This document shows, piece after piece, positions 42,875-54,247 of a stretch of DNA of 64,000 bases. Source of the DNA: Bog-756 sp963769905 (GTDB lineage: Bacteria; Actinomycetota; Acidimicrobiia; Acidimicrobiales; RAAP-2); NCBI GenBank assembly GCA_963769905.1, contig CAVYNG010000002.1:1302001-1366000 (forward strand). Direction: 5' to 3'. Every line of letters begins with the position of its first letter. Position 1 is the stretch's first letter. The translations under genes and the position numbers were made by a program. Under the pieces are notes generated by a model. It was not told the origin of the DNA and ran no database searches. It worked only from the letters and a program-made list of their open reading frames with translations.

Positions 42875-44106
42875 AGCAGCGAACCGTGCTTGCCTACAGC
42901 GGTGGACTCGACACGTCGGTGGCCGTCCGCTGGCTGACGGAGAACCTCGGAGTCGAAGTCATCGCGGTCGCGGTCGACGTCGGACAGGCCGCGAGCGCGG
43001 GTGGTGAGGACTGGGAGGCGATCCGCGCCCGCGCCCTCGCGGCAGGCGCCGTCGAGGCGATCGTCGTGGACGCACGGGCCGAGATGGCAGAGGAGTTCTG
43101 CATGCCTGCGCTCCAGGCGAATGCCGCCTACGAAGGGAAGTACCCGCTCGTGTCCGCGCTCTCCCGTCCCGTGATCGTCCGTCACCTGGTGGCGGAGGCG
43201 CGTCGCCACCAGGCGGGAGCGGTCGCCCACGGCTGCACCGGAAAAGGGAACGACCAGGTGCGCTTCGAGGTCGGCACGAGGGCCCTCGCGCCCGATCTCG
43301 ACGTCGTCGCTCCCGCCCGGGTCTGGGGGCTTTCGAGGGAGGACGCGATCGAGTACGCGGCCAAGTGGGAGATCCCGTTGTCGGTGACCAAGGAGAAGCT
43401 CTACTCGATCGACGAGAACCTTTGGGGAAGGGCCATCGAGTGCGGCGACATCGAAGACCCGTGGAGCCCCCCGCCCGAGGACGTCTTCACCATGACCCGC
43501 CCGACGGCCGACACGCCCGAGGAGCTCGTGGTCGGTTTCGAGGGCGGCGTTCCCGTCTCGCTCGAGGGACGAGACCTCGCCCCCGAGCCGCTGATCGAAG
43601 AGGTCAACCGGGCGGTCGGCTCCCACGGGTTCGGCCGGCTCGACATGGTGGAGAACCGCCGTGTCGGGATCAAGAGCCGTGAGGTCTACGAGTGTCCCGG
43701 CGCGCTCGCCCTGCTCATCGCCCACCGCGACCTCGAGGACCTGACCCTCGAGCGCGATCTGCACCACGAGAAGGCTCGCCTCGAGCCGCGCTGGTCCGAG
43801 CTCGTCTACGACGGCATGTGGTTCTCACCCTTGAAGCAGGCGCTCGATGCCTTCATCGCGGACTCGCAACGGAACGTGTCCGGCGAGGTGCGGCTGCGGA
43901 TCGACAGCGGCCGGTGTTGGGTGGTCGGGCGGCGGAGCCCGATGAGCCTCTACGACCACGGGCTCGCCACCTACGACGACACCGACACCTTCCGGCATCA
44001 GGACGCCGAAGGATTCGTACGACTCTGGGGACTGGGCGTCGCGACCTGGTCGGCGGTGCGAGCGCGCGCCGAAGGTGGCGACCCATCGACTCCGGCGGAC
44101 CGATGA
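42871..44106 (+). CDS. argG: Argininosuccinate synthase
   Basis: 411 residues from ATG 42871. N-type ATP pyrophosphatase motif AYSGGLDTSVAVRWL near residues 8-22, YPLVSALSRPVIVRHLV, HGCTGKGNDQVRFEV and a normal C-terminus with the RSPMSLYDHGLATYD segment. It joins citrulline and aspartate. Ends in an ATGA overlap with argH. Confidence 0.97.
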   Translation: MKQRTVLAYSGGLDTSVAVRWLTENLGVEVIAVAVDVGQAASAGGEDWEAIRARALAAGAVEAIVVDARAEMAEEFCMPALQANAAYEGKYPLVSALSRPVIVRHLVAEARRHQAGAVAHGCTGKGNDQVRFEVGTRALAPDLDVVAPARVWGLSREDAIEYAAKWEIPLSVTKEKLYSIDENLWGRAIECGDIEDPWSPPPEDVFTMTRPTADTPEELVVGFEGGVPVSLEGRDLAPEPLIEEVNRAVGSHGFGRLDMVENRRVGIKSREVYECPGALALLIAHRDLEDLTLERDLHHEKARLEPRWSELVYDGMWFSPLKQALDAFIADSQRNVSGEVRLRIDSGRCWVVGRRSPMSLYDHGLATYDDTDTFRHQDAEGFVRLWGLGVATWSAVRARAEGGDPSTPADR

Positions 44107-45488
44107 CACTCTGGAAGGGCCGCCTGAGCGGCGGGACCGCGGACGTGGTCATGGAGTACTCGGTCTCGCTCCACTACGACCGACGACTCGCACGCGACGA
44201 TCTCGACGGGTCGAGGGCGCACGTGCGCGGTCTCGGGCGGGGAGGGCTGCTCACGCCGAGCGAGGTCGAGGAGCTCCTTGCCGCGCTCGACCAAGTCGAG
44301 CGCGAGCTCGAGTCCGACTCGTTCGAGTTCGTGGCCGGGGACGAGGACATCCACACCGCGGTCGAGCGGCGCACCACCGAGATCGCCGGCGAGGTGGGCG
44401 CGAAGCTCCACACCGGCCGAAGCCGCAACGACCAGGTCGCGACCGATCTGCGTCTCTACGTCACTCGCGAGCTCGCCGCGGTCGCGCAGGAGGTCATCGC
44501 GCTCCAAGAGGTGCTGCTCGCCCGGGCGAAGGAATCCGGTGACGTCTACCTGCCCGGCTACACCCACCTCCAGCGCGCGCAGCCGGTCCTGCTCTCGCAC
44601 CATCTCCTCGCCCACGGATGGGCATTCGCCCGCGACGTGGACCGGCTGCTCGACACGCTGGACCGGATCGACGTCTCGCCGCTCGGCGCGGGCGCACTGG
44701 CCGGCTCCTCGCTGCCCCTCGATCCCGACGGGGTCGCGGACGATCTCGGTTTCGCCTCGCGCTTCGAGAACTCGATGGACGCGGTGTCCGACCGCGACTT
44801 CGTCGCCGAAGCCCTCTTCGACCTCGCGCTCCTCGGTGTCCATCTGTCCCGCATCGGCGAGGAGCTGGTGATCTGGTCGACCGAGGAGTTCGGCTTCGCG
44901 GTCTTCGACGACGTCTTCGCCACCGGGAGCTCGATGCTCCCGCAGAAGAAGAACCCCGACGTCGCCGAGTTGGCACGCGGGAAGTCGGGACGGCTCATCG
45001 GCAACCTGACCGGGCTCCTCGCCACCTTGAAGGGACTGCCGCTCTCGTACAACCGCGACCTGCAGGAGGACAAGGAGCCGCTCTTCGATTCGATGGACCA
45101 GACCCACCTCGCCCTCGCCGCCCTGACCGGGGTGATCGAGACGGTCCATTTCGACGTGGACCGCATGCAGGAGGCGGCCAACGGCTCGGCGGTCGCAGCA
45201 GTCGATCTCGCGGAGTGGCTCGTCGAGCAGGGGATGCCCTTCCGGGAGGCCCACGGGGTGGTCGGGGGGTTGGTGCGGGACTCGATCGAGCGGCACGTGC
45301 CCCTCGCCGAGTTGGTCGAGGCCCATCCGGCGCTCGGGATCGAGGCGGTGTCGTTGCTCGAACCGGGTGTCGCGGTGACCCGCCGCACCAGCCCGGGGAG
45401 TGCGGGGCCGCTGGCGGTCAAGATCCAGCTCGAGCAATTCGTGCACCGGCTCGAGTCGGACCGGAGCCGGATTCCCGCATCCGGCTGA
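44103..45488 (+). CDS. argH: Argininosuccinate lyase
   Basis: 461 residues from ATG 44103. Fumarase/aspartase superfamily: DEDIHTAVERRTTEI, HTGRSRNDQVATDLRLY, GYTHLQRAQPVLLSHHLLAH with the base His, and the signature GSSMLPQKKNPDVAELAR with the mobile-loop Ser near residue 278. It releases arginine and fumarate. Last gene of the operon. Confidence 0.97.
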   Translation: MTLWKGRLSGGTADVVMEYSVSLHYDRRLARDDLDGSRAHVRGLGRGGLLTPSEVEELLAALDQVERELESDSFEFVAGDEDIHTAVERRTTEIAGEVGAKLHTGRSRNDQVATDLRLYVTRELAAVAQEVIALQEVLLARAKESGDVYLPGYTHLQRAQPVLLSHHLLAHGWAFARDVDRLLDTLDRIDVSPLGAGALAGSSLPLDPDGVADDLGFASRFENSMDAVSDRDFVAEALFDLALLGVHLSRIGEELVIWSTEEFGFAVFDDVFATGSSMLPQKKNPDVAELARGKSGRLIGNLTGLLATLKGLPLSYNRDLQEDKEPLFDSMDQTHLALAALTGVIETVHFDVDRMQEAANGSAVAAVDLAEWLVEQGMPFREAHGVVGGLVRDSIERHVPLAELVEAHPALGIEAVSLLEPGVAVTRRTSPGSAGPLAVKIQLEQFVHRLESDRSRIPASG

Positions 45489-45524
45489 GGCCACCCTCGG
45501 CAGGCCACGTGCGAAGCTGGCACG

Positions 45525-47378
45525 GTGCTCGAGCTGGTGGTGATCGGGTTCTTCGGCGGTGTCGTCGCCGGCATCTCGCCGTGCATCCTTCCCGTTCTGC
45601 CGGTCGTGCTGGCGGCGGGCGTGGCGGAGCCCGCCGAGCCCGCTCGAGTCGAGCCGCCGGCGGATCTCGTACCCTCGCGGGAACCCGAGCCGGTCGGGGC
45701 CGTTGCGGTCGCCTCGCCGGGCGTCGTCCCGCCGCGGATGAGCGCCGAGGCCGGCGCCGCCTCCCCCCGACCGGAAGCCCCCGCGCGAGTGCGTCCTTCC
45801 GAGGCCCCGGGCCGCCGACGTGCTCTCGCCGTCGTGGCCGGCCTCGCACTGAGCTTCGGACTCTTCACCCTGCTCGGGACCTGGTTGCTCGACGCATTGC
45901 ACCTGCCCTTCGACACCCTCCGCTGGATCGGCCTCGCCGTGGTCGGCTTGGTCGGCGTCGGCCTCTTGGTCCCTGCGGTCGGCGTGGTCCTCGAGCGTCC
46001 TTTCGCTCGCCTCGGCGTCGGGAGCCCGCGCTCGGATCGCGGGGGCTTCGTCCTCGGAGCGAGTCTCGGGCTCGTCTTCGTCCCCTGCGCCGGTCCGGTG
46101 CTCGCCGCGATCAGCGCGGTCGGGGCCGAGCGACGCTTCGGGCTCTCCGCGGTGGTGCTGACCACGGCCTTCGCGGCGGGTGTCGCCGTGCCGCTCGGCG
46201 TGTTCGCGCTTGCCGGTCGAAACCTCGTCCTCCGGATCGGCGCCGTCCGCCGCCATGGGGCGTCGGTACGCCGTGTCGCCGGCGCGGTGCTGGTGGCGAC
46301 CGCGCTGATCCTCGCTTTCAACCTGACCGACGGGCTGCAGCGCGCGGTGCCCGGGTACACCGATGCGCTGCAGAACCACATCGAGACCGGTCCCTCGGCG
46401 AAGCAGGCCCTCGCCGGGGTGACCGGGGCGTCCACGTCGGGGCAGCTCGCCACGTGTCCCGCCGACAGTCCCGCGCTCGTGCAGTGCGGCAAGGCACCCG
46501 CGTTCACCGGCATCAGCCACTGGCTGAACACCCCTGGCGGGCGGGCCCTTTCGCTCGCCGGCCTCAAGGGCAAGGTGGTGCTCGTCGACTTCTGGACGTA
46601 CTCGTGCATCAATTGCCAGCGGACGCTGCCTCACCTCGAGGCCTGGTCTCGCGCCTACGCAGGCGACGGTTTCACCATCGTCGGCGTCCACACTCCGGAA
46701 TTCGCGTTCGAACACGTGGCGTCGAACGTGTCGACCGCCGCGGCCCAGCTCGGCGTCCACTACCCGGTGGCGATCGACGACCAGTACGCGACCTGGAACG
46801 CCTACGAGAACCAGTACTGGCCGGCCGAGTACCTGATCGACGCCACCGGCACGGTGCGGCACATCGACGACGGCGAAGGGAACTACGCGCAGTCAGAGGC
46901 CTTCATCCGACAGCTCCTCCACGCAGCCAACCCGCACCTGGTGCTGCCTCGCCCGACCGAGGTGACCGACCTCACCCCGACCGAACCGACCACACCCGAG
47001 TCCTACCTCGGCTACCAGCGTGCCCAATTCGTGGCCGGCGAGACGGTGCAGGAGGACCAGATGAACCTCTACCAGGCGCCGGGCCAGGTTCCCCAGGACA
47101 TGTACGCCTATTCGGGCAACTGGTCGGTCGGGAGTGAGTTCGCGACTTCCGGGCCCGGCGCGCAGCTCCTGCTCCAGTTCGGGGCGAAAGACGTGTTCCT
47201 GGTCCTCGGCGGCAACGGCACGATCGGGGTGTCGGTGAACGGCCGACACACGCGTACCGTGGTGGTGTCGGGCGTCCCGCGCCTGTACCAGCTGGTCGGC
47301 CCGGGTCCCTACCAGCAAGCCCTGCTCACGCTCACCGTCTCGTCCGGCGTCCGGGCCTACGATTTCACCTTCGGTTGA
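45525..47378 (+). CDS. DipZ-like thiol-redox protein: CcdA membrane domain fused to a TlpA-like thioredoxin
   Basis: 617 residues from GTG 45525. The CcdA/DsbD-like membrane part (about 1-260) has ISPCILPVLP and VPCAGPVLAA, each with a redox Cys. Between helices 1 and 2 lies a Pro/Ala/Glu-rich insert of about 65 residues. A thioredoxin-like domain follows (about 350-470) with the CINC active site in FWTYSCINCQRTLPHLEAW. The C-terminus (about 500-617) resembles the carbohydrate-binding-like domain of mycobacterial DipZ. It should pass electrons across the membrane to extracytoplasmic thiols. Confidence 0.88.
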   Translation: MLELVVIGFFGGVVAGISPCILPVLPVVLAAGVAEPAEPARVEPPADLVPSREPEPVGAVAVASPGVVPPRMSAEAGAASPRPEAPARVRPSEAPGRRRALAVVAGLALSFGLFTLLGTWLLDALHLPFDTLRWIGLAVVGLVGVGLLVPAVGVVLERPFARLGVGSPRSDRGGFVLGASLGLVFVPCAGPVLAAISAVGAERRFGLSAVVLTTAFAAGVAVPLGVFALAGRNLVLRIGAVRRHGASVRRVAGAVLVATALILAFNLTDGLQRAVPGYTDALQNHIETGPSAKQALAGVTGASTSGQLATCPADSPALVQCGKAPAFTGISHWLNTPGGRALSLAGLKGKVVLVDFWTYSCINCQRTLPHLEAWSRAYAGDGFTIVGVHTPEFAFEHVASNVSTAAAQLGVHYPVAIDDQYATWNAYENQYWPAEYLIDATGTVRHIDDGEGNYAQSEAFIRQLLHAANPHLVLPRPTEVTDLTPTEPTTPESYLGYQRAQFVAGETVQEDQMNLYQAPGQVPQDMYAYSGNWSVGSEFATSGPGAQLLLQFGAKDVFLVLGGNGTIGVSVNGRHTRTVVVSGVPRLYQLVGPGPYQQALLTLTVSSGVRAYDFTFG

Positions 47379-47395
47379 CGGGCGCCCCACGCCGG

Positions 47396-47417
47396 CTGGG
47401 TGAACGGAAGATGAACG
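47396..47417 (+). promoter_or_regulatory. 11-bp direct repeat resembling a PHO box
   Basis: On the minus strand two 11-nt units stand in tandem: GTTCATCTTCC and GTTCACCCAGC. They match the spacing and the GTTCA core of the PhoP direct-repeat box known in Streptomyces. The site lies between the dipZ-like gene and the lipoprotein gene, about 75 nt before the latter. Binding is not shown. Confidence 0.3.
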
Positions 47418-47493
47418 GAATCGGCCACCGGGACGTAGACAGGGGTACGGGCGACAGGGGATCGACCCCGAGGCGCCCGGAAGGACGGTGGCG

Positions 47494-48114
47494 ATGAACG
47501 AGGAACTCGAGGTGGAGACCGTGGAGCGTCGCCCGACCCCGGGCCGGGCACGGCACGGACGGTGGGTCTCGGTCGCGGTGCTCGGGGCGGTGCTCTTGAC
47601 CGCGGCCGCCTGCAGTTCGGGGTCGTCCTCGCCTTCGACCACCTCGAGCAACCGGGGGTCGACCAGTACACCGACCACCTCGGGCGGCTCGACGACGTCG
47701 AGTTCCTCCTCGCTGGCGGTGAACGTCGCTCATGTCGGATCGAGCGGTCTGGTGCTCGTCGACCGCGCCGGTCTCACGCTCTACCGCTACACGCCCGACG
47801 GAAGCGGCAAGTCGAACTGCAACGCGGGCTGTGCGACCGTGTGGCCGCCGCTCACCGTTCCGGCCGGCACCACCAAGGTGGCCGGCTCGACCGCGCTCGC
47901 GAGCGGATCGCTCGCGACGATCACCCGCTCGGACGGCACTCTGCAGGTCACCTACAAGGGCATGCCGCTCTACACCTACAGCGGTGACATGGCCGCGGGC
48001 CAGGCCAACGGCCAAGGGGCTGGCGGCATCTGGTTCGTCGTACCGGTCACCGCGAACAGCACGGCTTCCACCTCGACCACGACGTCGACGGTCGCGTCGG
48101 GGAGCGGGTACTGA
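47494..48114 (+). CDS. Secreted lipoprotein with COG4315-type repeats
   Basis: 206 residues from ATG 47494 (GTG 47488 in frame is an alternative; AAGGAC lies upstream). A lipoprotein signal peptide ends at the lipobox LTAAAC near residues 35-40. A Ser/Thr/Gly-rich linker follows. The domain has the repeats of this family: LTLYRYTPDGSGKSNCNAGC with paired Cys, TVWPPLTVPAG, and MPLYTYSGD. Family function is unknown; some members sit beside redox or electron-transfer genes, as here after dipZ. It is followed by the sigma factor gene after 19 nt. Confidence 0.85.
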   Translation: MNEELEVETVERRPTPGRARHGRWVSVAVLGAVLLTAAACSSGSSSPSTTSSNRGSTSTPTTSGGSTTSSSSSLAVNVAHVGSSGLVLVDRAGLTLYRYTPDGSGKSNCNAGCATVWPPLTVPAGTTKVAGSTALASGSLATITRSDGTLQVTYKGMPLYTYSGDMAAGQANGQGAGGIWFVVPVTANSTASTSTTTSTVASGSGY

Positions 48115-48133
48115 GCGGGCGGAGGTACGTCGG

Positions 48134-48724
48134 GTGGAAAATGGCTCTTCGATGGGCGCACGCACGGTGAGCGCGCCCGGTGGGACCGGGCAGGACGGCC
48201 CAGCCAACTCGGTGCACCAGCGCGCCGACCAGGCGGGCCTGCACCGGGCATTCGTCGCGTACGGCGCCGAGCTCACCGGTCTCGCCCGGCGGGTACTCGG
48301 GAGCCACCACCTGGCGGAGGAAGCGGTGCAGGAGACCTTCGAGCGGGCGTGGAAGGCGCGCGAGCGCTTCGACCCGGCGGTCGGCCCACTTCGTGCGTGG
48401 CTCTTCTCGATCGAGCGCAATCTGCTGGTCGACATGGCACGCTCGCGAGGGCGCCGTGAGCGACTCGACGTGCGGGCGGCCGGACGGACCGAGCCTGTGG
48501 CCGACGAGGTCGAGCGCTCGATCGTCACCTGGCAGGTCGAGGAGGCCCTCCGGCACCTGACCCCGGGTCACCGTGCGGTTCTCGTCGAGACCTACTTCCG
48601 TGGCCGCACCAGCAAGGAGGTGGCCGGCATGCTCGGGATCGCCGAGGGCACCGTGCGGAGCCGCCTCTACCACGCACTGCGATCGGTGCGTTCGAGCCTC
48701 GAGGGGTCAGGATGGGAGCAGTGA
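48134..48724 (+). CDS. ECF-family RNA polymerase sigma factor
   Basis: 196 residues from GTG 48134, 8 nt after a GGAGG site; ATG 48152 is an alternative. Region 2 is at about 40-95 (LARRVLGSHHLAEEAVQETF, AWLFSIERNLLVDMAR). Region 4 is at about 130-185 (LTPGHRAVLVETYFRGR, SKEVAGMLGIAEGTVRSRLY). No extra domains. The next gene encodes a zinc-finger anti-sigma, so activity should be controlled by sequestration. The genes nearby (lipoprotein, dipZ-like) suggest an envelope or thiol stress signal, which is inference. Confidence 0.92.
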   Translation: MENGSSMGARTVSAPGGTGQDGPANSVHQRADQAGLHRAFVAYGAELTGLARRVLGSHHLAEEAVQETFERAWKARERFDPAVGPLRAWLFSIERNLLVDMARSRGRRERLDVRAAGRTEPVADEVERSIVTWQVEEALRHLTPGHRAVLVETYFRGRTSKEVAGMLGIAEGTVRSRLYHALRSVRSSLEGSGWEQ

Positions 48725-49416
48725 CCGCGAGGAGTTGTCCGGCCTGGCGGGGACGGCTCGCGATGTGGGCCGTCGGTGGCCTCGAACTGGACGAGGCGGA
48801 TCTCGTCGCCGAGCACCTCGCCGGGTGTGTCGCGTGTCGCGAGGAGGCCGACGACCTCGAGGGCGTGACCCGACTCCTCTCGACGGTGGACATCGGAGCC
48901 ATCGACCCGACCGGTCCTCTCGGGATCGACCGCCCGGGTGACGACTCGAGCCTGGTCGGGCGCGATGGCCGAGGGCGTCGCGGTGGGGCGTCCCGCGAGA
49001 ACGGTTCGCGGGTCGAGCGAGCAGCTCGCCGGGCAGCCCTCGGGTTCGGCTCGGTGGCAGCGGCGATCGCGATGGTGGCGTCGGCGCTGGCAGCGACTGC
49101 CGGGTCGGTCGCCGCCCCGCCAGGGCGGTCGGTCACCCTCCGCGGTGAGCGCGGCGTTCGGGCGACGCTCGCGCTCACCGCTGAGCCCTGGGGCGCACGG
49201 GCGGTGCTCGACGAGGTCGGACAGTCGCCCGGCGGCGCCTACACTGTGTCGATGGAGTCCCGCCCGGGCTACCGCTGGGTGGCGGGGACCTACCGGACCG
49301 GCTCCGGCTCGGGACCGACGAAGGTCCAGCTGACGTGCCCGGTCAGCCCGGGCCAGATCACCGAGGTGTGGGTGACCGACCCGTCCGGGCATACCGTGCT
49401 GAGCGGGTACGCCTGA
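48712..49416 (+). CDS. Anti-sigma factor with zf-HC2 domain and one membrane helix
   Basis: 234 residues from ATG 48712, overlapping the sigma gene by 13 nt; GTG 48721 is an alternative. The N-terminal domain has HLAGCVACREE near residues 35-45, the zinc-associated HxxxCxxC motif of ZAS anti-sigmas. One membrane helix is at about 107-125 (ALGFGSVAAAIAMVASALA). The C-terminal 105 residues are extracytoplasmic. Partner of the ECF sigma upstream. Confidence 0.88.
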   Translation: MGAVTARSCPAWRGRLAMWAVGGLELDEADLVAEHLAGCVACREEADDLEGVTRLLSTVDIGAIDPTGPLGIDRPGDDSSLVGRDGRGRRGGASRENGSRVERAARRAALGFGSVAAAIAMVASALAATAGSVAAPPGRSVTLRGERGVRATLALTAEPWGARAVLDEVGQSPGGAYTVSMESRPGYRWVAGTYRTGSGSGPTKVQLTCPVSPGQITEVWVTDPSGHTVLSGYA

Positions 49417-49820
49417 GCAGACCGGCACGCCCGAGTCGATCGATTTTGCGCTCGGAGGCAGCCTTCGCAGCTGTCGAACACCGGGCGATTGACACCCGGG
49501 GTGGGAAAGGTTAGTGTGACAAGCCCTGGTGAGCGGCCCCTTTGGGCGTCACCACCGGGCATCTACGCAAGCGGGGGGTTCGCTCCTGCGTGCGAACATC
49601 CGGCACCGACGCCTCGGGCGTGTGCCTGGTCGCTCCTTGAAAACGGAATAGTGATAGCCAAAAGCCAGTGCGGGCGGCCGCGGATTTCCGTGGTCGCCAG
49701 TCAATTTGCACTGAACGGACAATGTCTGTTCTTTGCCAGTTTCGGAGTTGGCCGGGTGGACCTCGTCCCTCCGGCCGGCTCTCTCGATTTCGGACGGGCC
49801 CCCGGGTCCGCACGAGGTCT
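49417..49820 (+). promoter_or_regulatory. rrn operon promoter and leader
   Basis: The promoter is TTGACA 49489-49494, a 17-nt spacer, and TAGTGT 49512-49517, so transcription should start near 49524. The leader of about 300 nt contains a boxA-like/processing sequence at 49633-49659 that is complementary to 51490-51514 in the spacer after 16S. No coding sequence is credible in this stretch; 49417-49488 shows nothing recognisable. Confidence 0.8.
49633..49659 (+). other. 5' arm of the 16S precursor processing stem
   Basis: The core AAAACGGAATAGTGAT pairs perfectly with ATCACTATTCCGTTTT near 51492-51507, enclosing 16S rRNA. This is the usual RNase III-type processing stem. The strand also resembles the TTGAGAACT...ATAGTG leader motif of actinobacterial rrn operons. 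Confidence 0.65.
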
Positions 49821-51694
<1,874 letters not shown>

Positions 51695-52216
51695 AAGTTA
51701 TAAAGAGTCAACGGCGGATGCCTTGGCGCCTGAAGCCGAAGAAGGACGTGGGAGGCTGCGATAAGCCACGGGGAGTTGCCTACCAAGCGTGGATCCGTGG
51801 ACGTCCGAATGGGGAAACCCGGCACCCGTCATGGGGTGTCACCGTGGTCTGAATGCATAGGACCAACGGAGGGAACCGGGGGAATTGAAACATCTCAGTA
51901 CCCCGAGGAGAGGAAAACAACAGTGACTCCCTGAGTAGCGGCGAGCGAAACGGGATGAGCCTAAACCGAGTTGGTGTAAAAGCCTGATGGCGTTGCCAGC
52001 CCGGTGTCGTGGGAGCCGATGGAAGGTGCATCAGAACCTTCACGGAGTTACAAAACCAATTGCTTAGTGGAAGCATCCAGGAAAGATGCGCCACAGAGGG
52101 TAACAGCCCCGTACACGAAAAGGATTGGACTCCGATCGGATTTCCCGAGTAACGCCGGATCCGGGAAAGCCGGCGTGAATCTGCGAGGACCACCTCGTAA
52201 GGCTAAGTACTCACAG

Positions 52217-52264
<48 letters not shown>

Positions 52265-52408
52265 GGGAGGGGAGTGAAATAGTACCTGAAACCGTTGACT
52301 TACAAACAGTCAGAGCGTCGTCGGCACTATGTGCCGGCCGTGATGGCGTGCCTTTTGAAGAATGAGCCAACGAGTTATGGTGTGTGGCGAGGTTAACCCG
52401 CGAGGGGG

Positions 52409-52440
<32 letters not shown>

Positions 52441-52855
52441 ATCAGTCGCATGCTGTAGACCCGAAGCCGAGTGAGCTAGCCATGGGCAGGCTGAAGCGGG
52501 GGTAAGACCCCGTGGAGGGCCGAACCCACCCTGGTTGAAAACAGGGGGGATGACCTGTGGTTAGGGGTGAAAGGCCAATCAAACTCGGTGATAGCTGGTT
52601 CTCCCCGAAATGCATTTAGGTGCAGCGTCGGGCGTTCAGCATCGGAGGTAGAGCACTGAATGGGCTAGGGGGCCAACAAGCTTACTGACCCCAATCAAAC
52701 TCCGAATGCCGATGCTCTAGAGCCTGGCAGTGAGACTACGAGGGATGAGCTTCGTTAGTCGAAAGGGAAACAGCCCAGACCGCCAGCTAAGGCCCCTAAT
52801 TCTTGACTAAGTGGAAAACGATGTGGGAACGCGAAGACAGCCAGGAGGTTGGCTC

Positions 52856-52903
<48 letters not shown>

Positions 52904-53809
52904 GTCCTGCGCGGACAATGTAACGGGGCTCAAGTCAAGAGCCGAAGCTGCGGATTTCCGTTTCCGCCCGAGCATCGACACAGAATGCGGTTCGCCGCGG
53001 ACAGTGTCGTATCACGCTCGGGAGTCCGGGACGGGAGTGGTAGGGGAGCGTCGATCCCGCTGAGAAGCGACGGTGTGAACCGTCGTGGAGCGCGGTCGAG
53101 TGAGAATGTTGGTATGAGTAGCGAGAGAGGGGTGAGAAACCCCTCCGCCGTAAGCCCAAGGGTTCCTGGGGAAGGCTAATCCTCCCAGGGTAAGTCGGGA
53201 GCTAAGGCGAGGCCGAGAGGCGTAGTCGATGCACAACTGGTTGATATTCCAGTACTTCCGTGTCCGCGCCCATTCCAGATCCGGTGTCCTAAGGGGCTGT
53301 CCCTTCGGGGGCGAACCGACCGACCCGGACGAGGAAAGCGAAGGAGGGACGCAGGAGGGTAGGTGAGCCCAGGCGTTGGTTGTCCTGGGGTAAGCGTGTA
53401 GGAGGAGGTCCAGGCAAATCCGGGCCTCGCACACTCCGAGACGCGATGCCGAGCCACACCAGGTGAAGTCACTAATCCCATGCTGCCGAGAAAAGCTTCT
53501 AGCGAGCTGACACGGAACCCGTACCCCAAACCGACACAGGTGGGCGGGTAGAGAATACCAAGGCGATCGGGAGAACTGTGGTTAAGGAACTCGGCAAAAT
53601 ACCTCCGTAACTTCGGGAGAAGGAGGGCCCCAATAGGGTGACGGACTACGCGTCCCGAGTCTGAAGGGGCCGCAGAGAATAGGGGAAAGCGACTGTTTAC
53701 TAAAAACACAGGAGCGTGCGAAGTCGTAAGACGATGTATACGCTCTGACGCCTGCCCGGTGCCGGAAGGTTACGGGGAAGGGTTAGCCCTCGGGCGAAGC
53801 TCTGAACCT

Positions 53810-53844
<35 letters not shown>

Positions 53845-54185
53845 TAGTACTTCAACCTGGCCGTTATAAAACCCCGCTATATGCTGGAACATCCGAGTAT
53901 CCGGCGGTACTCGTCCCTGTGACATCCTCTCAGTAGGGTGCCGCAGGGGCAGTGAAAATCCGTCCGGTGCGGACAATCAGCAGGAAACTGCCAGTCGGCA
54001 GGATCCTCAGAGACTGCACGCGAGGCGCCTCGCACCCTTCTGTCGCGAACTTCGCGTTCGCAGCAGATTGACGAGGTGAAGATACAGTCCGACCCTCATG
54101 GCGACATGAGGAGCCAGGCAGAAATGACCTGGCCGCTCGAGCCGCGACTCAGCCATGGGTCCGGCCCCGAGTAGTAACAAAAGTG
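53845..54185 (+). mobile_element. Group I intron 1 in 23S rRNA, equivalent to E. coli position 1923
   Basis: 341 nt inserted after AACGGT (U1923). Internal guide sequence GCCGTTATA at 53860-53868 pairs with the 5' exon TATAACGGT with the expected U-G pair at the splice site. Core strands: P about 53879-53895 (ATGCTGGAACATCCG), Q about 53971-53987 (GGACAATCAGCAGGAAA), R about 54004-54020 (CCTCAGAGACTGCACG), S about 54078-54092 (GAAGATACAGTCCG). P7 pairs GACTG 54012-54016 with CAGTC 54085-54089. It ends in G before CCTAAGGT. No endonuclease gene. Position 1923 is the site of the Chlamydomonas I-CeuI intron. Confidence 0.93.
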
Positions 54186-54193
54186 CCTAAGGT
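54186..54193 (+). rRNA. rrl: 8-nt 23S micro-exon between the two introns
   Basis: CCTAAGGT, corresponding to E. coli 23S 1924-1931. It is the only exon sequence between intron 1 and intron 2 and is needed to restore the conserved rRNA strand. Confidence 0.88.
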
Positions 54194-54247
54194 AGGGATG
54201 CCCTCTCACGTGCGAGAGGGTGCTGCCCCTCATACCGGCGACGGTAT

